A stretch of 64,000 nt of DNA from Balanoglossus misakiensis (lineage: Eukaryota; Hemichordata): NCBI GenBank assembly GCA_040954595.2, contig CM082580.2, forward strand, positions 9,052,001 to 9,116,000, read 5' to 3'. Under the pieces are notes generated by a model. The model searched no databases and was not told the origin of the DNA. It was given only the letters and a program-made list of their open reading frames with translations. The position numbers were made by a program, and so were the translations under genes. Positions 1 through 11,000 of this stretch are shown piece after piece. How positions within the stretch are numbered: position 1 is the stretch's first letter; every line of letters starts with the position of its first letter.

Positions 1-46
1 TACCAACGAACACTTTCCACTGTCTTTCACCTTTCTTTGGCAAGCA

Positions 47-734
47 GACGACAGACTAAACCATTCCACGAACTCTACAGCATCGCCTACTTCTTTGGCG
101 AAAACGGAAATCGCGGGGTCCTCGTTCCAGGGTACACTTTCGAGCGAGCGAAGAGCACGCTCGAGGCAGATTATCCGGGAAAAGATGCTGTAATATGCAA
201 AGACATTGCTCATGTTTTGGAGGGTAAATACAGTCGTCTGCCGGAGAAATACGTGCACACATTCATAATTCGAGACCCGCGGAGGAGTGTTTCCAGCCTT
301 TGCAAGGCCTTGAAAGACGAAAAACAGCCCTTGGCATCGAACCTCGCACCGACCGGGGGCGTGGGGCAGCTATACGATCTACACAATACGTCACAAGCGA
401 GCTGAAGCAGAGCAGCGTCGTCATAGATTCTTGCGATCTCTCGCACCACCCGGAAGATGTGATCCGCCAGTTCTGCGATGCAGTCGGCCTCCCTTTCCAG
501 GACAGCTACCTGAGATGGCATCCCGGGAACGTGGACCACTGGCACGAGGTTTTCAAGCGCGAAACCTTCTTCAACGCCTGGTATGCGAATGCCGCGTCGA
601 GTACGCACTTTAAACCTCTGTCCGACAGAGAGAAATCGGTAGACCTCTCTTCTCTTCCCAAGGTTGCGCAGAAAGAAATTGAAGCAGCTCTGCCGTATTT
701 CAGTGAACTCTACAAGAATCGAATGAAACCATAA
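47..734 (+). pseudogene. Sulfotransferase-like gene, 3' portion, frameshifted
   Basis: The visible protein has the central and C-terminal parts of the P-loop sulfotransferase-like family that is expanded in invertebrates. The motif FHELYSIAYFFG is followed by IIRDPRRSVSSL, which corresponds to the PAPS-contacting Arg/Ser region, and then by a C-terminal block with HPEDVIRQFCDAVGLPF and HWHEVF. The N-terminal P-loop is missing and must lie in an exon left of the window. The open frame has no ATG near its left edge, and a splice acceptor AG near 46-56 is likely. The frame changes at about 382-386: the part up to LYDL (frame 1) continues as YVTSELKQ in frame 3, with five extra bases between. The C-terminal part then runs cleanly to TAA at 732-734. 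It is either a recent pseudogene, a sequencing or assembly error, or less likely a tiny intron. The family assignment is fairly secure; the substrate is unknown. Confidence 0.7.
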
Positions 735-795
735 GCAATACTTATGTGATCGAACGTCATAATTATAAACTTCAGAAGTAACGAGAACGTAAAAT

Positions 796-801
796 AATAA
801 A
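796..801 (+). terminator. Polyadenylation signal of the sulfotransferase-like gene
   Basis: AATAAA lies 62 bases after the stop codon, a normal distance for 3' end formation. It suggests that the locus was, or still is, transcribed. Confidence 0.5.
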
Positions 802-2151
802 TACAATATTTATTCGCACATTCCAAGAAGCCTGCGATAATTCATACTTTGAAATCTTCTTATTCAGGACTGTAAATGTACCTTGGGGCAAGGCAAGAAC
901 TATGCAATGTACCTTATACGAAGAAAAAAATATTACAGAATCAGCCCAGACAACCACATTGATGTCCAGGTGCTGAAGTCCATATAAACGCCCCGGGTGC
1001 TACAGTCTGTCTAAACAGTGCAGGTTGAATGTACACGCATGTGCACTTTCAAGTTCCTGGTCACCTGTGGGCATCATGTTGAAGTGACCCTCTTGGTTAC
1101 AATCGAAACTCCTCAGTATACTGGTCGATTTTCTCGATGCTGCACGGTGTGAATTCAGTATGAATATTTATTGGGGGAGGGGGCTCTGTGTTTTGTTTTG
1201 CTCGGACGCCGATCAGCAGTTGCTACGGCCCATTCAGAGGACGACAATGCGACTAATTATTGTGTAACTCGTATTTGTTGTTGACCATCACCTAAATAAT
1301 GGAAAGTGAGCGCAACCATTCGCAGTCGGGGGACTGCTGAAACGAACGGGCATGCAAAGTATCGGAAACAAATAATTCTATGACATGATGGATACAAATT
1401 AACCCCAGAGTGTTCAAGTTTAGAATTGGCAACTGGAAGAAGTCTAGTCTGAATACTATTTCAATGGGTTCATAGTTTGATCGAACGCACAAAAATATAG
1501 CGACAGAAACGTATCAAACACAACCAACCTCTGGAAAATGGTTTGTACTAATTCCCTGAATCCTCCTGAATACCATCGGTGTCTTACCGTTCCGGGAGAA
1601 GGGTCGGACCATTTGATTTCCCGAGCGGGGATCTTGAAAATATCGCAAGAAAATAATAGAATATACTTTAGACAAAATAATTATCTGCTTCTATATGTAA
1701 ATCGTACAGATACCTTCAATTTGTGTCATATAATCACGGAGCGTAATACAGTGAACTGCTTCACTGCGTAATGTAGTGGCAATTAATTTGGAGATGGTCA
1801 CTCCCTCGTCAAAATACCCTCAAATGTCATTTCAGAACTCCTTGCACGTCGACTCTTTAAAAAAAATGATTATCACTTTTTAAATGTCGATTATGATTAT
1901 TTGTAGTTTTAGATTGAGTACAACCTCCACCTGTGTGCATGATGGGGATTTTTTTACACCTCATCACACCCCTCACGACTTCAACTGACCCTACCCTCGC
2001 AATTACGTCCTTGACTTGTTGTAAGTGGATGCCGTAAGCGTCACGGGATTTCTTATTGTGCATTTTTGCAAGGTCGACGTTAATTGCATGCGTGGCGGTG
2101 GGCAACGAGCCCGTGAAAAGTAGGGAAAGCGATCAACAGCTATCGCTAAAG
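802..2151. other. Intergenic, no gene seen
   Basis: Open frames here are short, start at non-ATG codons and show no recognisable domain. The last part, up to 2151, should contain the promoter and 5' UTR of the lipoxygenase gene. No TATA box or clear initiator was identified. Confidence 0.6.
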
Positions 2152-5100
2152 ATGGGTAACTCCTGCGCGACAGATTCCAAGACATCGGCGGACTACGTTG
2201 TGTGCGTGAAGACTGGCGACCACAAAGGTTCCGGCACCGACGCCAATGTTTTCGTCGCGTTTTACAATGACACTGGCAAGAGGTCGCGAGACATACGGCT
2301 GGACGTCAGGTGGAGGGACGATTTTCGGCGGGGGAAGGAAGACCGCTTTCCCGTCAAAAACCTCGCCAATTTCGGCCCGGTGAAGAAGATCGAACTTTGG
2401 CGCGACCAGTCCGGCGCGGATTCCGACTGGTACGTGGACGTGGTGAAAGTGGCGGTGTCCGGCAGCAAAGGGGAGCATGCGTTCCCCGTGCAACGCTGGG
2501 TCACCGATAAACACCTGTTGCTTCGAGAACACGACTCTTGTCTCCCGCAGGACGATCCGCACACCGAGCAGCGCAAAGAAGAGTTGGACAAAAAGAGGGA
2601 ACTTTACGGTTTTACAAGTAAAAGTGAAGGAATGCCTGCACAGGTAGGTGAACCTATCACATTTATTACACGTGAAATATGATGTCCACGCCTTGCAGTA
2701 ATTCGTGGACGGACTAAGTTTTCGAGTACAGACCAGTAATTCTTTCATGAGGGTATATGTATGCATGCTTGTACCGCATACGTATACGTACGTGTATGAG
2801 TAACTCGTTTTGGACTTTTTATGTTGCCAGGTCGAAGAATGTCCACGTGACGAAATGTTTTCTGATGACTACAAGGTAATGTTATTTTTTTATTTGGATT
2901 CCACGTTGGACATCAGTGGAACACAAACATAATTACTGATGACGATGACGACGGCTTTTATGCTCGTACATCACGTACAATGAAGAATACTAAAAAGAAC
3001 AGCACGTCAAACCTCTTCCTCCGCACATTTGAACATGATGATAAAATTACAGATATATAAAATATCTATTTCAGTGGGATATTGTGAAAAATAAAGCACA
3101 ACTAATTATGCAGAGTAAAATCACAGGAATGACGTCATCGGCCTGGGACAGCCTGGATGACCTCATCAATGTATACAGCGACAACCTGCCAACACCTGCG
3201 GTGAGTTGAGTAGTGCATCTTTTGTTCTAACGAGTGTTCTTTCTTTCTTTGTTTCTTTGTGCATACAAACTGGCTTGATGAATCTCCGTTTGAAGTTTCC
3301 GACTGTCAAATCGCTGCAGTATTTGTCAAAAAGCGATATTTCTTACGTTGTCAACTGTTTTCATCTGTCTATGTGGTTTTTCATTAATCCAGGGCGTCAA
3401 CAATTGGAAAAGTGACATCGAGTTCGGTATGCAGCGTTTGACTGGTTGCAATCCGACAATAATTCGACAATGTACGAAGATTCCCGAAAAGTAAGTCCAT
3501 TCATGTTGTTTCCTAAATCCACGAACTGATGTTTGAAAATACAATACACTTTTCCGCTTGCAGATGTAAAAGAACATCTGTGCACATTGTACGTTCGGGA
3601 TAGTGAATCGGCTTCATATATTTGATTCGCAAGGGGCGCGTATACAATTTAGACGAATTTGCTTCTCAGCGCCGTTTTCTTTATCACCACTCAGTTTCGG
3701 CGTGACGAATGAAATGATGCAACCACTTCTGGAAGATTTCACCTTGGAAGAGGCCATCTCTCAGAAGCGACTGTACATAGTCAACTTGGAAGTACTGAAG
3801 GACCTAGAGTGTACGGATAACAGAAAGGTGAACGCACTTCTGTGTATAAAAGAAACGAACTCCAATCAGCATGCTTATGATGTGTGTGCACATGTAAAAT
3901 AAATCGTCGCAAAATATATAAGATCTGCAAAGAAGGTACAATTTCCTATAATACTAAAGAGACACATCGATTTCGCAAAATTCTGATTGTTCAATTTATA
4001 GGGGGGACAGTCGCTTCACTTTGGAAGATTATTTTCTGTTCACGAGCGATGCTTTCGATTTGAGTCGCTTTGCTTTTACATGTCCAGAGGTAACTGCCCC
4101 ACAACCTTTAATATAAAAGTCGCACATACAGGAATTTCGCGTTTTTTTATTACTTCCAGGTTTGCGCACCCATAGCACTGTTCTTTGTAAATAACGAGAA
4201 GGATCTCATGCCAGTTGCCATACAACTTGAACAAGAGAAGAGTGAAAACAATCCGGTAAGGGCCTGGACAGAATTTACAGGGAAGTTACCCTTACTCAAA
4301 AATGCTTGCGCAACATTTTAGTGAAAGGTGCTTCAAGACACGCCTGCTGTAAAAACAGAGATTGTGTGTATGTAAAAGTGTATGTTAGAGTTTAGAGTTT
4401 GTTGTTGATAACAACCAAGTTGCTGAATATTCTCTTTCACCAGGTGTTCCTGCCGACCGATCCGGAGTACACCTGGATGTTGGCTAAAATGTACTACAAC
4501 AATGCTGATGCGTCCGTCCACCAGTCAAGTACACACCTGGGATTTACCCATCTCATTATTGAGTCCATCGCTGTATGCACACACCGTAACCTGTCGCCTT
4601 CGCATCCGCTGTTCCGTCTGCTGGCGCCGCATTTCCTCTATCTCATCGCCATCAACAGGTAGGTACCTACAATATTAAAAACGAGTACTAGTTTAGTACA
4701 AGATGCACTTTCCCATCTCCGCTACAGCTCTGAATATTGTAATCTTATGGTGTACTTTAAGTTTTCTTGTGTGAATATATCGTTGAGGGTTTAATACAAT
4801 TTTGTCTCTCGTTCTTTCTCCCTCTCTCTCTCCCCCTCTCTCCCTTCCTACTTCGCCTCTCACGTACTCCATGAAGCCTAGCACTTGCCAAGCTAGTAGC
4901 TCCTGGTGGTTGGGTCGACAAATGCATGACAATCGGTCGGATCGGGATGTTTGGCATTATACGTCGTAAGTTTCAAGATTGGAGAATGGACGTGCAGGGG
5001 ACATTGCCCAGGGACCTTGAGGACCGGGGCGTGACCAACAGCGATGTTTTACCCTGCTACCACTATCGAGACGATGCTCTGCTGCTTTACAACGCCATCA

Positions 5101-6774
5101 AGAATTACGTCAGTGTGATCGTCACGGCGCATTATGGTAGGTAGAAACTGGAAATTCTATATTGTCACTTTACTAACGTGTTGATGACCAAGGTACAAAT
5201 TAACAACCACGGTGTTTTTCTATTGATTGCTGTCGATGCATTATTTTATCACGGTATCTCTGTCTCTTATGAAGTTGCTCTGCAGTCATCATAATTATCA
5301 GATCATCAAATTCTACAAAACAAACCTAGACATTTTATATTGGCGTAGACTTGCAATCTCGGTATACTAATACCCCATTCGTACGTTACTTTTTCGTCAC
5401 AGGTGCTCAAGACAAAATACTTGAAGATGAAGAGCTTCAGACGTGGGGTAAAGAGATGACGACACCAATGCCTGAAGGATTTGGAATCCAGGTACTTTCA
5501 TGTTACGGTTTCAGTTACTTTCTTCCGAGGAGGGAGACAAGGGGGGGGGGACAGAGATACACACAGAGAAACAAGGGGAGAGAGACGGATAGACACACAG
5601 ACAGACAGAGATGGGAGACAGAGAGAGCCAAGTGAGTTTAAAATACTTACACGTGTCTGACCAGTTACAAATAATCACTTTTTCCTTAGGGTGTTCCTGG
5701 TGACGGCAATTTCACATCAGTTGAGGAGATTATTCGGACGGTGACTTCCATCATCTTCATCAGCAGTGTTGGCCATGCCGCCGCCAACTTCGCCCAATAT
5801 GACGAATACGGATTCCCTCCAAACTACCCAGCTATGCTGCATGGTAACCCACCCACTTCTAAGGTAGGTATTGACTCTCAGTAAGCCCTGTTAAGTTTTA
5901 CATTAAGCAGTAATATGAACTTTTGTAATGATTCAACGAGGTTATGAAATCGAAGGGTACGGGATGAAACAATACTCAGAACGTTAACAACCCCAATACC
6001 TGCATCTTCGTCTCGCCACTTCTACAATAAAAATAACACAACTGATAAAAGAGATTTGTTTAATAGAAAAGTCCCCTCCGACTTTGTCTCGTATTTCCTC
6101 CAGGAACCCATCACGGAACAAGACGTTTTGGAGCAACTTGCGAACAAAGAAGACACCTTTGACATCATGATCGTGACCAAGATACTGAGTGATAGAGGCA
6201 CCAACGCGCTCGCAGATTTTGAAGTCAAGTATCAGTATGACCCCGTCGGAGAAAAGGCCTTACAAGAGTAAGTAAAAGGAAACATCCGGGGTATATGCGA
6301 AAGCCCAATCATGGTCCCTCCATCACCATGGCCAAACGCCAATCTGATTAAAATCAGATGTAGGGAACGGCGACGTGGTTTTTTATGCTGTCGTCGCCGT
6401 TCCCTACATCTGATTTTAATCAGATTGGGCCAAACGCATACTTGAGGCCCATATACGAATCTATTCTCCTGAATTATAAGACTCCAAAATCGATCACACA
6501 TTAGAGATTTTCGTCATATAACATGGCAATATTTTTGATGCCAAATAAACTCGTTGCACATAAGACCTGTTGTTTGTATGTACATTAATTAGATACTAAC
6601 AACTTGCTTGATATGTGGAAAACCAGGAAATTAACCCAGTTTTCTAATTTTTTTTTCAGATTCAAGAAAGAATTGATAAACATAGAAGGCATCATCACGT
6701 CACGTAATAAGTCACGTGGTACACCCTACCCTTACTTGGACCCCCGTGAAGTTCCAAATGCCATCAGTATTTAA
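2152..6774 (+). CDS. PLAT-domain lipoxygenase (animal ALOX family)
   Basis: Oxygenates polyunsaturated fatty acids through a non-haem iron. Exons: 2152-2643, 2831-2875, 3075-3200, 3393-3490, 3695-3827, 4002-4089 (doubtful), 4160-4255, 4444-4658, 4877-5136, 5403-5491, 5690-5863, 6104-6267, 6660-6774. Exon 1 carries the PLAT/C2-like membrane-binding domain (GTDANVFVAFYND...DRFPV...WYVDVVKV). The iron ligands are visible: HLGFTH (H-x4-H) in exon 8, GHAAANFAQYD (His plus Asn) in exon 11, and the C-terminal Ile before TAA at 6772. Without exon 6 the protein is 668 residues, the usual length for the family; exon 6 would add 29 residues but disturbs the frame by one base. The ATG at 2152 is the first in frame, has A at -3 and G at +4, and encodes MGNSC, a myristoylation-type start. 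It belongs with the 5-LOX/coral LOX type. Positional specificity was not assigned. Confidence 0.95.
6330..6437. mobile_element. 88-bp perfect-hairpin MITE with 10-bp direct repeats
   Basis: Two perfectly complementary 36-base arms (6340-6375 and 6392-6427) are separated by a 16-base loop. The identical 10-mer GGCCAAACGC sits directly outside each end (6330-6339 and 6428-6437) and looks like a target-site duplication. A 9-10 bp duplication is typical of Mutator-like transposons, so a MULE-type MITE is the best guess. Inside each arm there is a smaller palindrome, ATCTGATT/AATCAGAT. It lies in the last intron of the lipoxygenase gene. The perfect arms imply a recent insertion or structural constraint. 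Confidence 0.75.
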
Positions 6775-7636
6775 ACGGAGTGTGAGGGCGCATTTCGTAG
6801 TTACGCACTGACTGCCGTCAGACACGGGAACTGTCCACGGATAAAGGAAGACCAGGCCGTTAAAAGGACCATTTACAAATGGTCTTATTTTACACAAGGT
6901 GTAGAAATACACTGGCAAGCGTGGGTGTATTTTGGGAGCAAAACCACAGTAAGCGTATGCATTTAATTTTTACGACGTCTTTTAATAATGGAGATCATCT
7001 CCAAAACAATTTCTTTCACACAGTCTTGACAAAGTGGTACTTTTTAAATACAAAGATTTAAAACTACTCTCTAAAAGGATTCTCAAAGTGTAAATCAATG
7101 TGACGAACAATGGCAAAAATAACTTTTCTTGAAAATGAAAGTGAAAAATCACTCGGCATGACAAAAACAAACAAAAGCATAAAATAATATTCTCTTGAAT
7201 GAAAAGACAAACACTCTGGAAATACACAAGAAGAAATCTTGCATTATTCATGGCACTACTTATAAATTATGGCAGCACGTTGAGACGATATTTAAAAAAA
7301 AATGTGATGAACTGCCTATGTTATGCATGGGAATGTTTTCTCCACTCAACTGGCAAATATATTGGCTACTTGACATAAAATTGCACGAAATAGCTTTAAA
7401 ACGTCAGTTCAAAGTATGTGTTGATGGCGACAAATTGGTTCGTGATTTCCATGTCCCTATGTCTTAAAGGTGCAATTTTCAACCCCTGCTTCTACTTTGG
7501 AATATTTAGCGAGTTAACCCAGTTGCTTTTGGATAAAGGTGATAACAGACCTGCATCTTTAAATATTACTGTAAATGTTAAAACTGCCGCAGAAGAGGAT
7601 TTTACCTTCTCTCCAAGGTGATGCTTTTGTTCTTAA

Positions 7637-7642
7637 TTTATT
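7637..7642 (-). terminator. Candidate polyadenylation signal of MINDY4
   Basis: TTTATT on the plus strand reads AATAAA on the minus strand, about 420 bases past the MINDY4 stop codon. No closer AATAAA was seen. Confidence 0.35.
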
Positions 7643-7681
7643 TGTTTGTCGCAAGAAGAAGAAAAATATTCCTATATCTAC

Positions 7682-7687
7682 AATAAA
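7682..7687 (+). terminator. Candidate polyadenylation signal of lipoxygenase
   Basis: First AATAAA seen after the lipoxygenase stop codon, giving a 3' UTR of about 0.9 kb. It lies past the candidate MINDY4 signal on the other strand, so the two transcripts may overlap. Confidence 0.35.
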
Positions 7688-7758
7688 TATTTACACCAAC
7701 AATGTGATAAAGTTCTATGTATGTATATATACATAGTACGTGTAAACTTAAGAATATG

Positions 7759-7851
7759 TTAACCCTTTCACTGACATAGTTTGGTCCAACTCCACTGTTT
7801 TCCATAACAGTGCTGGACCTTTTTACAGGGAAATGGGGGTGAAAGGGTTAA
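7759..7851. mobile_element. piggyBac-type MITE, copy 1 (93 bp)
   Basis: The ends are a perfect 13-base inverted repeat, TTAACCCTTTCAC and its complement. They start with TTAA-CCC, the hallmark of piggyBac-type target site plus terminus. The inner part carries GGTCCAA and CTGGACC, also in inverted orientation. A diverged relative with the same order of motifs lies at 26395-26495. It has no coding capacity, so it would have moved in trans. Confidence 0.7.
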
Positions 7852-8059
7852 ATGAAAGGTAGACATCATTATGCCTATGGTGGTGAAGGGGGTCCAGCAT
7901 TAAATGTCTTGGAATGTCCCTCTCGATAATCAAGATGGCTGGTGCCTTGAATTCTTGCTATCTTAAATAGTTTTTACTTCATGCTAGGCGGTCAAACCAT
8001 GTTATGATAACTCCCTTTCCTCTTTATGGTCAAATCCTACGCGCTCTTTGCAGAACATT

Positions 8060-11000
8060 TTAGAGTAATGGTTCTGTTCCATTCCAGTCAACAACAGCTC
8101 CTTTCCATCTGTGAAGTGAAGGAAATCAAAATATATCAGTGTTACTTACACAGACATGCACGCACACACACATAGTCCTATAAGATCAACACAAACAAAC
8201 ACGATTGATCACTCACTTGGTTCTAATGCAGTGGTCTATGGGAGGTACCAATTCTTCTTCAGGTGGTGGCACATAGTTCAAAGTGGTATCTGAAATGACA
8301 CACGGTGATTACACCAAGTTATGCATACTGATATCAAGGCATGACATTACTGTACTGTTCGTTTGTACAAAGACTATGTTAACTATACTAGACTACAGTA
8401 CAGTACACTACAGTACAGTACAGTACAGTACAAAGACAATCAGACAAAAAAATCTGCAGACTCACCCACAGTCAGTCTGATTTCTTCCTCTTGTCTCGCA
8501 AGCCCATCGTAGTAATACAAATCAAATCGTCTCTCAGCTCTCCAGTCGCTCAGCAAAATTTTCTTGACGCAGAAGAGAACACTAAAATGGCTCTCACTGC
8601 AAATCACCCAGATGGGAAAACGTGGTGTCTTCAAATTACTTCCAACCTGGGAAAAAGACGTGAAACAATCAGAGCCTGATAATGACTCCATGCAGTGTAC
8701 TTTTATCTGTGCATTATATTTTGAAAGCTGCATAATTTGCAAGCTGATTATTATCAACTTCTTCTGGTCATCGCTGCCTTGTCCTAAACACCTACAACTC
8801 AGAGCAACAGGGTGAATAATGGTAAAAGACCAAGAATGTCTCCAACCAGGAAAATGACGAATTACCTCACAGGAGCCGTAGTGTTCAAAGAGTGAGAGGA
8901 GGCCCACGTCGCTTCTCGACTTGACGCCTTTCAGTATGGCTACATCTGTGCCTCCAGAATCCAACTCCATAATGTCATTGAAGACATTGGACACTGCTGT
9001 ACCAGTCAGGATCAGGTTCACCATTTCCTGTTTATAAACAGGACAAAATAATCCATGAAAAAAAAATCATTTTTACTGTGCACTGTAGATTTTTTAATTT
9101 TAGACGTCCATTATTTCAGTAATCTGGAGAGGGCAAAAAAAGTTTCCGAAATCTACAGGAAAAGAGAGTTGGTACCTGTGTGCAGTAGCCATGCTGACCC
9201 ATAAGTTTGTTTGTTGGCTCATCCATGTCTCCTATGACACTGTAGACAAGACAATAATAACATGTCATGTGAAGCTATTTTTTCACATTACCTGTTTGCT
9301 ATGAGGAGTATGAAATAAATTTCACTTTCATACTACTTACTTGTCGATTGTCCTGGACAGTATGACAGAGTACAAAAGTAAAATGACGCCACCGCAGCTG
9401 GCACTTTCAAACACACTGACGTTAACGTTGATGAAGTCCAGGACTTCGTCAAACTTGGTAAACGTATTCAGTACAAGCTGAAATGATAATCAAGATGAGA
9501 CAGTGGATTATTATATGCGATGATGTAGAAATGGAAGATGATCACTGTCTTGTAAAAGGTATTACCGGGGGGAACCTGGACTGATTTCATAAATATGTAT
9601 TGTAATCTGTTCTGGCAGAATTTAGACATCGTATGCTCTACATGCACTCAGTTGAAGCCACGCTTACCGTCTCTGTGAGTTGATCTGGTTTGTAGCGACC
9701 TCCTCCAGAAAATATTGATCTTCCCGATGGCCTGCAATCATAAAAATACAATTACCTGTACATGTACATTGTACATAGAAGAATCAGTAACAAGCGATGT
9801 ATAAAAAGGCTGAAGGTTAAGAAATGTGTATTGTAGAGGTTGAATCACTGCCAGGGTCGAAGGTCGCAAAAATTACTCACAGTGCCACCACTGCTTGTTT
9901 CTTTTCTCCCGCCCTCCAAAGTATTTCTGATATGGCTTCTGCAAGCGCCTCCGATCTCTCCGCTCGTGTCGGTTCAAGACTGACTATGGATGCCACTCTG
10001 TCCTTCCCGAACAGCAACTGTTGTAACATGCATGCCTGAACAGATGCTAGAACCCCACATGGCCCACCCTGTAGATAGGAAAATAGTCACAGGAATCGCC
10101 TTCAAAAGCTGGTACAGTGTCTAATATCATGGGCAAAGGCTGGGGTTATGCTCTCATTCTGAAAGCGTTCTCCCAACTGACAACACTCCAGCCATTATGT
10201 TCAATTGTGAAACAGGCTTCATTTATGAGACACACTACAGACACTATGGTGGTTAATAGCGGAGACTGGTGTTCTATTTACTCCAACTATTATCTTCAAA
10301 AACTTTCTGGATTATTAATCTGCCATGTATATCATACCTTGTGTTGCACAAAACCGTACTCCAGTCTTGTCTTATCACAAAACTCAAAGCCTTGGTTTCT
10401 CCATTCGGCATTGAAAACAGACGACGGCGATCCAAACATTAAATTTTTCAGTTCCTGCGGAAAGATCAAACATCGAACATGTAGTTGGCTAGATCGCTTG
10501 GTTTGCATACCTGTCATTTTATCTCAAGACAAACTCACATGGTTATACCTTGTACTCACCATAGCTTGCTGTAGTGTGATAGGTTTAGCGTCAACAATGT
10601 TCTTCAGTTGTGTCTTCGGTATGGGCGCTATCTGGATGTCTCCGAAATCAGTCTCCAGCTCGTCAACATCTCCAAATTCCAAATCACCAACAGTTGCTAC
10701 AGGCTTCTCTGCATTTGTTCCAGATTTCCGCCTCCTAAAGGACAATTTGAAGAAGAAACCGATGATGTAAATCTCACAAACTACCTTAAAAGAGACATAA
10801 CATCTGTACGAATCGAGCCGATGGACAAGAATGTTCTGAAATATGAACAAGATGGCATTCCTTACTTCTTCTCCTCAGCTATTTTATCCTCTTTCAGAAA
10901 TGAACTCTCTTGATTTTCGTCTAAGATTTTTGTGATTACATTGTCTTTCCCCTTAATGTTTCCTCGGTTGCCGTCCTGTCGTGATTTGCTGGAGACCGGC

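Larger units (their letters stand above)
6775..8059. other. Convergent 3' intergenic region
   Basis: Contains the 3' UTRs of the lipoxygenase (+) and MINDY4 (-), their candidate poly(A) signals and the piggyBac-type MITE. No coding region was recognised. Confidence 0.7.

Noticed and set aside
210-806. 198-codon minus-strand open frame opposite the sulfotransferase-like gene
   Set aside because: No domain, and the plus strand has conserved sulfotransferase-like motifs in two frames.
6340-6427. Annotating the lipoxygenase-intron hairpin as a microRNA
   Set aside because: Perfect 36-bp arms with flanking direct repeats are better explained by a MITE; real precursors usually have bulges and no target duplication.
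10117-10770. 217-codon plus-strand open frame over MINDY4 exons
   Set aside because: It is the shadow of MINDY4 exons 6 and 7 and the intron between them on the other strand; the minus strand carries clear family sequence with consistent splice phases.
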